DNA of 64,000 nucleotides from Littorina saxatilis (lineage: Eukaryota > Mollusca > Gastropoda > Littorinimorpha > Littorinidae): the NCBI RefSeq assembly GCF_037325665.1, contig NC_090246.1, positions 41,286,696-41,350,695 on the forward strand, read 5' to 3'. The notes under the pieces are model-generated. The model had not been told where the DNA came from, ran no database searches, and saw only the letters and a list, made by a program, of their open reading frames with translations. The translations under genes were made by a program, and so were the position numbers. The stretch's first letter is position 1. Each line of letters begins with the position of its first letter. Of this stretch, positions 46,385 to 58,000 are shown piece after piece.

Positions 46385-48262
46385 TTACGTGAAAAGAATA
46401 AAGGCAACACCAAAGGCTCCGGAGGCCAGGTAGAATGGTGCGGTCGGCAGAGTGGGTAAGAAACGTTGGTACATGTAGTTGGCCGAGATGCTACCGCCGA
46501 ACCAAAAGACCTCCTCTCCAGCAAGTATTAACGCGAAGGTGGATGCTGAAATGATAAGTAATAACAAGCTCATCGAGGCAAATGCAACAACTACCAATTA
46601 CAATAAGATCATCTAAATCTCATGTGTTCCTACTTATGCTGTGCAGTAGAATAATAACAAAAATTAGCATAGCACTGTTGTAAACAGTACACAAATCGTC
46701 AGTACCAACAGCAAAGCATGCACCACCGAACAAAGTTCCGTTTTGCGGGAAAACGCTACAAAAACCCAGACGCTAATATCCCCCAAACAAATGACAAAAT
46801 CAGCAGTAGTAACAGCGATGCTACCAAGAGACAGATGGTTTTACCTCAACTCACAGGAGCGTTATTCTCCTTACAACACCACCACCGCCCCTCCCTCATA
46901 TCACATACCCCCTCCACCCTTACTACACGTTTTGCGAAGTAAATCTCTTCGAATCTTAAACGAAATGAGGCAGAGCGTTGTTAAGATATCAAAATAACCA
47001 AAGGGAAGTAATCGCTCTTTATGCATACGACATGTGTAATGGAGTAAGCGAGAGTTGTACGGAACCTTTCTCCTGGCACCTGAGAGAATAACAAGCATTG
47101 AAATAAACAAGCGACGTTCATCCTCAAAAGTAAATCTCTGTTAAAAAACAAAAGAAATGTTTACTAACCAAGACAATGTGGTAAGTCTCGGTGAGTACAA
47201 ATCTCGTTTCTATTTTAGCATTGTTTTAGTCTCACCAATGGTCTTTTTGGAATTTTTTTTTTTAGAGAACTAGTCTACTATGATGTCACGAAGCCAGCAG
47301 CCTCAGTCGCTCTAAAAACAAATTCAAGAAAAGGTACATGGTAAGATATTTAAATACCAGTCACTAATTAAAGGTACCGAACTTGTCAAATCCAGGTGCA
47401 CGGAGCCCCTGGGGCTTTTAGTCATACCTCAGGCAGCTATCCGTTAGAAGAACTACCAAGTTTCATTGACTTGCACCCAAAGAGTCAAGAACTGCGATTT
47501 TTTTACGAATTAATTTCGTACTCGGACCCGGCTGGTCTTGACCTATTTTTGGATCTAAATTTAGATCAGGTAGATCACCACATCATGCACAAAAAGACAC
47601 GTCACTAGCAAACTATGTCAGACGTCATCATGAGTTTGTGTAAATCAAACTCCGACCAAACACCAACGTAATAACTAGGTTAATTTATGCACTCGCGTGA
47701 ACAAGAAACTGTCGAGCTTCACAGATGTCGTCGGTTGGGTAGTTTTGGGTTTGTTTTACTACCATAGGAGGATTTTTGAACTGTAAATGCAGTTTGCAAC
47801 AAAAACGCAAAACGAAGGCTGTGAGCTGCACTGTGCCTTTAAAGGATTTCACAAGTAGCTTTTCCCCCAGGCCCAGGGTTATCTTACCCAGCGCAGAACG
47901 CCCGATGAGTCGCGATGTGATTGCCTTAGCCATGGCCGTAGACAGGGTACCAGGGATCTGGATGGCAGGGACTTGAAACACACACAAAAACTTACAAATC
48001 AGTAAGTAACCACAACCATACCACAAACGTAAGACTTCAGGAACTCCGTCTAATTGATTTCAACTGTCGACTAATTAATGAACAGATCTATAGAAGTAGT
48101 AGAGTTTCTCAATTCTTTTTGAATCACAGTACATTCCTGTCACGATGATAATGATGACAACGATCTCAACTGCCACCGTGACAATGCCGTCAATAATAAG
48201 GATGACGACCAGGATGGGACGACGACGACGACGACGACGATAACGACGACGACGACGACGAC

Positions 48263-48300
<38 letters not shown>

Positions 48301-50770
48301 CGACGACGACGATGATGATGATGACGACAAAGACGGTGACGATGATGATGATGATGATGATGATGATGACGATGACAATGATGAGGACGTGTTGCAGTGG
48401 CGCAGCTGACAAAGGTAACAAGGGTAATAGACATAACCAATAACGATGAACAAACACAGCAACATTTACCCACCCACCCACCCACAAACAAAACAAAAAA
48501 AACTCTCATCACCCACCAGCGAAGAAGACCCACATGTAGCGCAGGGTGGCCAGGACCAGGGTGGACGCCACCTGGCTCATGACCCCGATGGCTGCGATGG
48601 TGGCCTCGCTGAAGCCGAACCTCCTCCACAGCCACATCAAGGGAATGGCGAAGATCCCCCTGAACCGACTCTCGCTGGACAGCCAGCCCAGCTGCACGGA
48701 GTCGAGGCAGAAAGGGGGGCTCATCTCGTAAGTGTGGAGAACAGCAAACTCGTCACAGAAACCGAAGATAGTGAAACACAGGCCGAGGTTGACCAAGATC
48801 AGCGTCGTTTTCTTGGCTGGGTCCTTCAAGGCTTTGCCGATTATTCTGTCGGAATGAAGGCAGTTTAAAAACAAAGAAGAAAAGAAAAAGATAGATGCAA
48901 CAAAAGAAAGACCAAAAGATGAAAAAGAAAGAAAGAAAGAAAGAAAGAATTACTTGAAAGACGCGTGTACGTTTGTGTTCACGACATCTATGGCAAACTT
49001 TTTGTTGTGAGGCTTACTGTCATTTAAGAAATGATTATATGGGCTTTTAATGAGTAAGATGGTCTCAGTAAATGATAGCCGGACCGCGGTTTGACGCTTA
49101 AAACAGCATCTTCGGGGGATCTGAATACCTACATCTACAACCTTAACTTTTCCCTTTGACGTCATACTAGCTGTATCTCTAACTAGAAAGTTAAACTATT
49201 TAGATAACTTAAGGAGCCATTTCTCTTCTTCTTCTTCTTCTGCTTTCCTATTGAGGAACAATTTGAAACAGTTTGTTGTCGAAGAAAGCCATTTTGAACA
49301 GGCTAACTCGTTCTGCTAAATGACAGGGGGTTGGAAGGGATCGTGTACCTCAGTGGTGCCATGAAGCCACCGGTCTTCTTCTGCTCCCCAGTCTCAGTTA
49401 CGAAGACGTAGGCGAAGACCATCAGCAGCACCTTGCAGCACAGGACGATCACCAGCGTGTAGAAGAAGCCCGCGTAACGGATGACGTAACCAGTGGCGAA
49501 GGAGATGATGCTGGAAGCGATGCGTCGCATGACGTCAAGACCCACGATCTTGTAGGTCCGTGCTTTCTCGCGGGACATGTCCAGATCCTCGTCGTCATCA
49601 TTGTCAGCAACTTGGGCCTGTATGAATTCGAAGAATATACTGATTAAATTAAATGAGATCGTGGACATGTAAGATATGACTGCATGCGATAAGATAAAGA
49701 TAAGATGATTAAGGCAAGATATAGATATGGTCAAATGAAGATGAGATATGGTAAGATAAAGATGAGATATGGTGAGATAAAGATAAGATATGGTAAGAAG
49801 AGAAGACAAAAATAAGATATGGTAAGTTAAACATCATACCTAAATGATAATGTGTACACAGATTATTATTGTAAGATACAGATATGGCAAGATAAGGTTA
49901 AAAACATATTTACGTTAGCAATGATTATGAAAGTAAATCCCACGTAAAAGTCCCGTTATTTTATCAACGCCGTTACCACACCAAAAATTCACATAAACGC
50001 AGCGTTGCTTTCCCGTTGCTTATTTGATGGAAAAGCTTGTTTTCTTGCGTTTTTTCTTCGCCCCATTGACGACTTCTTTTTATTCAATAGATAGGGACCA
50101 CAGAAAACATAGACCGCGTAAAGACTGAGAATGCTGTATAGGAAAGGTCAGTCACGTTCAGTTTGACACCAACAAAGAACAGCACGTGCAGCGAACCTTT
50201 TCAGAGCTGTCATGATTCTTTTCCACGTCTTTGGCCTGAATTGTGGTATTATCGTTGCAAGTGGCGGCCACGGTGTTGGATTTGACGGACCCAGCCTTGT
50301 GTTTCTTGCCGTGGGTGTCACTGACGAGGGCGTAACCAGCAAAGTACATGCCGATGTTGCCCCCAGCGCAGGCCGCAAGGAACTCCCCGATAAGTGTGTA
50401 GCCGTAGTGCAGATCGAACCTGTGTGGCGACGATAGATGATGACATGAAATAATGAAGATGAAGGTAAAGAGCAGCTCAAAACTTGGCAAAAGTAAACGA
50501 CTGTGAAAGAATGTTCTTCTACTAAAATAATCTTCAAAATCTTCCATACTCGTACTTTCTTAGTTTCATTTTACGGCTTTTCGTAACAATTACGCTGGTA
50601 GATGATGTCTTTACTTGATAGCTGAGTTATTCGCTCAAACGACTGATCCAGTAAAAGTTAAACTTAGCCAAAACATTGCTATGCCTACCGATGTAGGTGT
50701 CGATCGCACAATGGGTCAAAAGGGATGGTTTTGCGTCATTTTTGAGGGGTACCATGAAATAAAAGGCACT

Positions 50771-50803
<33 letters not shown>

Positions 50804-50925
50804 AGGGAGGGAGGGAGGGAGGGAGGGAGGGAGGGAGGGAGGGAGGGAGACAAAGACTGAAAGAGACAGACCGTTAGGTTTGCACATAAACGCATAGACA
50901 ATTGCAAAATACAACCCCCCCCCCC

Positions 50926-50959
<34 letters not shown>

Positions 50960-51994
50960 AACAACAACACACAAACAAACAAAAACCGTCAATATTATCA
51001 AGCCTCTTTTGATGTTGTCGTCACCTGATGACAGAAGCCTTGATGCCATAGTTGACAAAACTGCTGATGAAAGGCAGGATGAAGAGGAAGCGACGCCCTA
51101 TCTGGTCCGACTTCATGCCGATGAGGATGGAGGCCACGAGAAGCGGCGCCACGCTGGCATAGTCCCCGTACATGTTCCACTGTGCCGTCTCCTTGCTGAT
51201 CTGGTCTTCGATTGCCTGAAACAGGGAGGAAGGATGGATGGAAGCGTAGATTTGAGTAACTGTATGAATGTAGTCGTAGCATGATGTCCTGAACAAAATC
51301 CACTGGGAATGTATGTTTTTGGGTTGTTGTTGTTTTTGTGTATTACATATATTTGCAAATTTACATAGCGTTCAGATTGCATTCTGCTGCCCCAACGCTG
51401 ATAAATGATATATTTAGAAATTGTGCGGGCTATAATACCCGCTCACCCGGGTGCGAGTTTTCATAATATAAGATTATAGAACGTTTTGGTCACTTCAAAA
51501 TGTACACGTAACTGCATGTCTTTCTGGCTTCAATTACGACGTGATGCTACCAAGATCCATAAAATGAACAATGTTTTCTTATGTCACAAAAAAGGGGAAA
51601 ATGATTCGGCAAATTTCCTTACCATCTCCGATCTGGCAAGGCTTAGTTTATTAAAATAACCTACCTTTACATCAGGGTCCAGCTCCCCGGCTCCACACTC
51701 TCCACCCTTGGTGACGTTGTAATAGTCAAGCTGGTCTTGGTACTTGGCGTGAAAATAACGATACCGAAACTGGGAGGACACGGAAGAGCCCAGTCCGTCC
51801 ACCATAGTATTTAGTAAAAGTGTGATCATGAATGCGTGACGGTGCAGGAACGACCTTTGCGATAGCCCGTTGTCCATTTCGGAACTTTCCGCCGGGATCG
51901 GTTTCTTCTCATTGTGTCCGTTGGTACCATTATGGTATTCTCCGTTGGCAGTTTTTATGTAGTTAGTTGCAACGCCGTTTTTCTCTTTTCCCAT
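46385..51994 (-). CDS. SLC46-like major facilitator transporter (proton-coupled folate transporter family), 7 exons
   Basis: Predicted polytopic membrane carrier of the SLC46 branch of the major facilitator superfamily, whose vertebrate members import folates and other small solutes with protons. The substrate here cannot be read from sequence. Exons: 51665-51994, 51025-51215, 50197-50419, 49349-49617, 48517-48845, 47888-47971, 46385-46545. Phases close to 528 aa. Visible: long polar N-terminus (1-50); TM1 (HAFMITLLLNTMVDGLGSS); the MFS motif A loop GMKSDQIGRR at about 143-152; a long acidic central loop (DNDDDEDLD) between the two six-helix halves; TM helices through to APFYLASGAFGVAFILFT. 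Donor 3 (GTTCGC) is weak. Exon 6 to 7 joins in frame, but family members carry a short G-K-V-F-A-like stretch there, so a micro-exon may be missing. Family call good, subtype unknown. Confidence 0.82.
48215..48380. repeat. (GAC/GAT)n trinucleotide tract in a transporter intron
   Basis: Long run of GAC and GAT triplets within intron 5 of the SLC46-like gene. In other frames it reads as poly-Ser, poly-His/Arg or poly-Ile/Val. Confidence 0.9.
49684..49885. repeat. degenerate minisatellite in a transporter intron
   Basis: Imperfect repeats of AGATATGGTAAGATAAAG (about 18 bp) at the start of intron 3 of the SLC46-like gene, beside the acceptor of exon 4. Confidence 0.7.
50771..50958. repeat. (GA)n-(GGGA)n tract and poly-C/poly-A run
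   Basis: GA repeat passing into at least ten GGGA units, then C-rich and A-rich homopolymers at 50917-50958. Lies in intron 2 of the transporter gene. Confidence 0.9.
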
Positions 51995-52633
51995 GTTCGT
52001 CAGTGATATTTTTGGAATAGTACTGTTTGTTACTATGTTGGATCCACAGATTTTTCTCTCCAGTTTTCTCTTCGTTTTTTTCCTTTTCTTTAAAAGCTAT
52101 TCCGCTTTTTTCCTAAACAGAAATGTTTCCCCCGTTTTACCCTATTTTGTGTTTCCTTTTTACCTCAGGGTCTATTTTCCCTTTTCGAGAGACGACTAAT
52201 CCTATTTAGAGTTTTGTACTTAGTTAAAACTCAGTTTTGATTGCTTCAAGATCTACACATATCAAGAACAACACTGCCTATACTGGAATACAACTTGTTT
52301 ATAAAATGAATTACTGCTAGTCACAGTACCGTTATTTATCTATTACGAATGCATCCGGTAACTTATTCTTGAATGCGCACGAGCTGCCTCAAAATAAGCA
52401 CAATCCGCTCAAGGGTCCGGTATGCAAATTGTTGTACAATATGTCTACCTCCAGTACGGTATAACCCAAGAAGACCCTGTGACCCCGTCACCTGCTTAAT
52501 CACGGTACGACCGAACTGAGTTTACAAACACACACAATGACAATTCATTGACCAAATTGGGCAAATTTGGGCAATACCGTCAACCAAACATAAACATGTT
52601 CCTCCCCCTCCTCCTCCCTCCCTCCCTCTGTAT

Positions 52634-52687
<54 letters not shown>

Positions 52688-53504
52688 ATGTGTGTGTGTG
52701 TGTGTGTGAGTGAGTGTGTGTGTGTGTGAGAGAGTGTGTGTGTGTGTGTGAGGCTGAATTTCCAAGCATCAGTGGCTGTGGCTGTCTGCATGCGTGGTCT
52801 TCAAACCGGCTGTGTCAAGGTATGTTTTTTTTAGCGTGTCTGCCAGTGTGTTAGTACGCGTCCCTTGTAATTGTTTATCAGTCGCAAGCACTTGACGACA
52901 AGAGCTCTGACTTACTGTCTTGAAACCCGTCTTGAAACCTGGTACACCACAATCAAGAATTTCAGTCAAGCGGACTCGACCTGATCTCTAACTAGCAACA
53001 GAAGAATGTGCATTATTGCGAAACAAAACAACGAGTTTATCGTCAACATCTTCAATCGCAGTTCGCGACCTGAACCGAAAGGACCCGAATGGGCTCATTG
53101 AAGGCATCTGAAGGCGTGTGTATTGCTCTTGCCCCAGAGTGCGAACAAGTCTGAAAACCTGTCCTCGTATGCTTGTTTTGTAAGTCCTCTGCTTGGTGTT
53201 AACTAACTGTTGTGTCATGCATTGATTTAATTTGTGCACTTTCTGCGGGGTCTCCAACATTGAAATGATATACATGTATTGAAGAATGTTAGCAACTTTT
53301 GTCTAAATTCAACAAGCGATTATCAACACAAACTGACAACCCGGCTTCCAGTCCCATTCAAATAACAAAATCTTAAATCAGTATTGTCAAATTCGGACAA
53401 GGATTGTCCTCAGTAAAAACGTGTTGTCGAAGCAAAGGTAACTAACTACACAGTGCAATGTGCAGTTAGTGAACAAATCTACTAAACAACACAAATAAAA
53501 GTGG

Positions 53505-53553
<49 letters not shown>

Positions 53554-53776
53554 CTGTGTCGTTGCGTGTCTGTGTACCTGCGTGTGTGCGTGTGTTTATG
53601 TACGTGCAAGCTGTAGTTCAGAGGTCAGGTAGCAATCGTGGACGCACTTAAACTTGAAATGACCTATGTGCTCTCGGGCAGTGGGTCAAGTGACTCCCGG
53701 GATGACTTACAAGCCGGCATACAGCCAAGAGAGGAAAAGACAAAGAGGTTTTTGCATACATGTGAAAAACAGGAAA

Positions 53777-53816
<40 letters not shown>

Positions 53817-53924
53817 ACACACACACAATCAAACAAACACATAAACAAACACACAGGCGCGCGCACACAAACACAGAGACATAAATGTGCACAAAGAGAG
53901 AGAGAAATCAGAAGGGAGAGAGAG
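51995..53924. other. intergenic stretch rich in GT/CA microsatellites
   Basis: GT tracts at 52634-52750 and 53503-53550 and a CA tract at 53780-53826. No exon recognised. Confidence 0.55.
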
Positions 53925-54120
53925 GGATCAAATCAAATCAAATCAAATCAAATTTTATTTTACGAGGGTTGTGGCATAAGCAATATAAACGTAGTTCTTT
54001 TCAACCAGCCCTCGCCCAGAGAGGGACTACTCTAATCTTATATACATATAATATACAAACGTAAAACAATTACAAAGGATAAGCATAAAAGTAAATTAAT
54101 AACAAATAAAAATACAGAAA
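53925..54120 (-). repeat. 3' end of a non-LTR retroposon with (TTTGA)n tail
   Basis: On the minus strand the sequence ends CTCGTAAAATAAAATTTGA followed by about five TTTGA units (53926-53955), the usual look of a retroposed LINE or SINE end. A related short piece with a (TTCAA)n tail lies at 54239-54285 between two GA tracts. Family not assigned. Confidence 0.5.
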
Positions 54121-54143
54121 AACTATTCACAGGACTATAACAC

Positions 54144-54146
<3 letters not shown>

Positions 54147-54241
<95 letters not shown>

Positions 54242-54279
54242 GAATTGAACTTTATTTAACAAGGATTAAGATTTAAGGC

Positions 54280-54360
<81 letters not shown>
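54147..54360. repeat. two long (GA)n microsatellites
   Basis: GA runs at about 54147-54238 and 54284-54360, separated by a short retroposon-like segment. Confidence 0.95.
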
Positions 54361-54363
<3 letters not shown>

Positions 54364-54839
54364 TCAGGAAGAATGTACGTAAGCAAGATACACAAATTAA
54401 CAGGTAAACACATTACCACATAATTATGCATTGAGCCTTACTTATTATTAAGATGAACACTATACCGTTCTTCGCGTACATGCCAGAGCTATCTTCTTTA
54501 GGGATAGGTATTTCAACACATCAGGTATGACTTGTCTTGTCTGTTGTATCCTCTCAGGCCATTTTCATTGCCCTCTGGACACTGCATGAAGGTTTTGGCC
54601 ACTGACCGTCCTGTTTGTCAAGAAAAGAGGGTGTCCGACACTTTGTCCTAGGCGTGTGTTCTTTGACATAAGCTCTGATTTGACCATGCTTGATGTGTGT
54701 TCTTCAAAGACCCTCGCATGCCTTTTAGATGATTTTTGACTTCCATTGTGACCTGATATGCTGTAGCTAGTTGTGATTGAGTCGATAGTAGCGAATGCTG
54801 TCATTGTTATGATCCCTTTTAGTTGGATGCTTGCTTGCT

Positions 54840-55020
54840 TGGTGTGATGGTTATGCGGATGGATTTCATGAGTGAGTGGGTGACCGTGTGAGTGCTTGAA
54901 TGAGTGAGTGCTTAAGTGCGTGCGTAAGTTGCTGGGTGAGTGAGTGGATGAATGAGTGAGTGGATGAGTGACTGAGTGAGTTACTGACTGACTGTATGAG
55001 AGTAATATAGTGAGATAATT
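54840..55020. repeat. imperfect (GAGT)n array downstream of the receptor gene
   Basis: Repeated GAGTGAGT, GAATGAGT and GGATGAGT tetranucleotide-based units just after the receptor stop codon, therefore probably within or near its 3' UTR. Confidence 0.7.
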
Positions 55021-55092
55021 AGTTAGTTTGTTTGTTAGTGTGTTTGTTTGTTTGTTTGGTTTGTTTGTCACTGCGTTACTGAGTTTAGTTCG

Positions 55093-58000
55093 CTACATAG
55101 AATGTCCACAGAAACGTCCATCCTGAGCATCACTCTCCAAGGTCCCAACTCTCGTGGTCACCCTACACCTCTTGTTGCGACTCTCCACGCTGGACATCTT
55201 GGTCTGCAGCTCAAGCATCAGGCGTTTCTGCAGGCGCTGCTCCTTCCGACGACGTCGCCGCTCCAGCACCACATTGAGCGTATAGAGGAAGGGGTTGAGC
55301 GCAGAGTTGAGCGGCAGCACCAGGATGGCTATGGCCACGTTCAGCTCGCTTGGAATGACCACTCCACCGTACGCCACCAAGCTGCCCAGCATACCGATGG
55401 GGAACCAGCAGAGGAAGTCGGTGACCACTACGCTGATGAGACGTCTGGCGATGGTCATCTCCTTGGTGGACTTGCTGCTGGACATCCTGTTGGCGGTCAC
55501 TGACCAGTAGATGAAGGCCTGGCCAGCAGCGATGAGGAGGAATAGGACCATGTTAAAGATGATCATGACGGCGAAGGAGTAGGCGTACCCAGGGAAGTCT
55601 TTGTTGCTGATGGGTAAGGGGATGCAGATGCCCGTCTGGCTGTAGAACTCCCAGTGTGAGGTGCTGGGGAGCAGAGGGATAGCAGACAGCAGGAGTCCCA
55701 GCAGCCACGCTATACCGCAGGCAATGTAAGCTGAGCGTCGCCTGAAGTGAAGTCTGCTGAAGGGGAACCTTAGAACCAAGAAGCGGTCCAGGGTGATGAG
55801 GCACACGAGAAAAGCTGACACCTCGCTGGAGAGTAGTGACAGAAAGCCAGCGGCTTGGCAGAACACGCTCCGCTTCCAATCAATGTCCTTCCACAGGTAG
55901 CTGCCGAGGTACACTCGGTCAGCGATGCCTATTGTCAACAGATAGAGCCCCATCAAGAAGTCCGACAAACACAGGTGAGTTACGAACACGCCAAACCCTG
56001 TGTTAGTGGACCCTCTCAACACGAACGCTCGATACACGAAGCTTCCCGAGTTTCCCAACAAGGCGAAGCCAGCGAACACAGAAAGCAGCACCCTGTAAAT
56101 ATCTGATCGAAGAAGAGCATCACAAGAAGAAATCTTGTCGGAAGGAGCTTCGCAGTTCAGCACATTGAAGCCCTTAGGCAGCACTGCAGGACAGCATAGC
56201 TTGAAATTGTCAGCCCACACTTTGCGAAGGTGAACCAAACCCTGGAACAAATCGCATGGGAAGGAGGTCAAGGGACAATCGCGGAGATCTAAAGATCTCA
56301 GCTTGGACAAGCCTCTGAACCCTTCACTTGTTATCTGCTGCAAGGAAGTGGAAGAAAGGTTCACCACTTCCATGTTTGGAAAAGTATCAAACCAGCTGAC
56401 GTTTAAAACAGACATGACCACCCCGGACAAGTCAAGCACCCTAAGAGAAATGAGTTTACGCGGAAATCCCTTGGACCTAACTGGCATGACAAGAGGATTT
56501 TCTGCCAGAACCAGAGTGTGCAGTTTAGGCAACTGGAACAGGAAACCCACATTAAGGCTTTTCAGGTTGTTGCTGCTAAGATCCAAGCTCTGCAAATTCG
56601 GGAGATAAACGCTTTTGAAGTGAACAAGACCACACTTTTTCAACCCGAGATGAACAAGCCAGGAGTTGCTGGCAACGTCAGAGAGATTCATCCCACTTCC
56701 ACCAGCGTCCAAGAAGCGAATCTCTGGGTATTTATCAGCTTCAAACTTGGCTTCACAGAAGAAGGACTGACCAAAGCACGTGCAATTTTGAGGACAGCCC
56801 GCGTCACAAAACCGCTCATCGTCATGCTGAGGACAATGATACACACCGTCACACAGGTGATTGGCATGCACGCAGACGAAAGACCCTCGGCAGCGGTAGA
56901 AGCCTGGACATTCAAATCTCGCACAGTCCGCCTCATCCTCTCTACCTGGGCAGTCATGGACACCGTTACATCTGACATAAACAGGTAGACAATAACCGTC
57001 TTCTGGACACTGAAAGTGAGTGTCTGGGCACGGGAACTGGTCGTAGTGCGTGTCGTTGATGGTGATGGCTGTGGTGGTGAAACTGCCTCTTCCATCCAGG
57101 TGAACTACTGCAGGGGGTTGGAGAGTGACAGTGTAGTCGTAGGTGATGTAGGAGGAGGAGCATTGTAGTTCGTCCAGACCCGACACACAGTCCTCAGGTC
57201 CATCACACACAGCTGACAAAGGGACGCACTGCAGAACCGTATTGTTTCAGTTGAATGAAAAGGAGGGAGAGCCATAGTCGAGGAAAGCAAACGAAGGTGA
57301 GACAGACAGCCAAGGGGTCGGACGAATGGACACACAGACGTAGTCACATACAAAGAGCTAGTACTGTAAAGGTACATGTATTACTCTTGTTAAATACTTG
57401 TAAAAGTCGCAGAAGAAACACAAAAATAAACAAGCAGTGAGAATAAACATAACCTCTGAGAAACTTCAACGTGATTTGTAGTCGCAAAACTTTCAATGTG
57501 AGAAGCATCATACAAAAAGACCGACCCCCCCCCCCCCCCACCCCCCCCCCCCACCCCCCCAAAAAAAGAAACAAGTCGCGTAAGGCGAAATTACTACATT
57601 TAGTCAAGCTGTGGAACTCACAGAATGAAACTGAATGTAGTCCGCCGCTAGTGCAAAAGGCAGTGAAAGTGACGAGCCTGTTTGGCGCGGTTGCGCTGTG
57701 CTTCATAGCACGCTTTTCTGTACCTCTCTTCGTTTTAACTTTCTGAGCGTGTTTTTAATCCAAACATATCATATCTATATGTTTTTGGAATCAGGAACCG
57801 ACCAGGAATAAGATGAAATAGTTTTTAAAACGATTTCGGAAATTTAATTTTAATCATAATTTTTATATTTTTAATTTTCAGAGCTTGTTTTTAATCCAAA
57901 TATAACATATGTATATGTTTTTGGAATCAGAAAATGACGAAGAATAAGATGAAATTGTTTTTGGATCGTTTAATAAAAAAATAATTTTAATTACAAGTTT

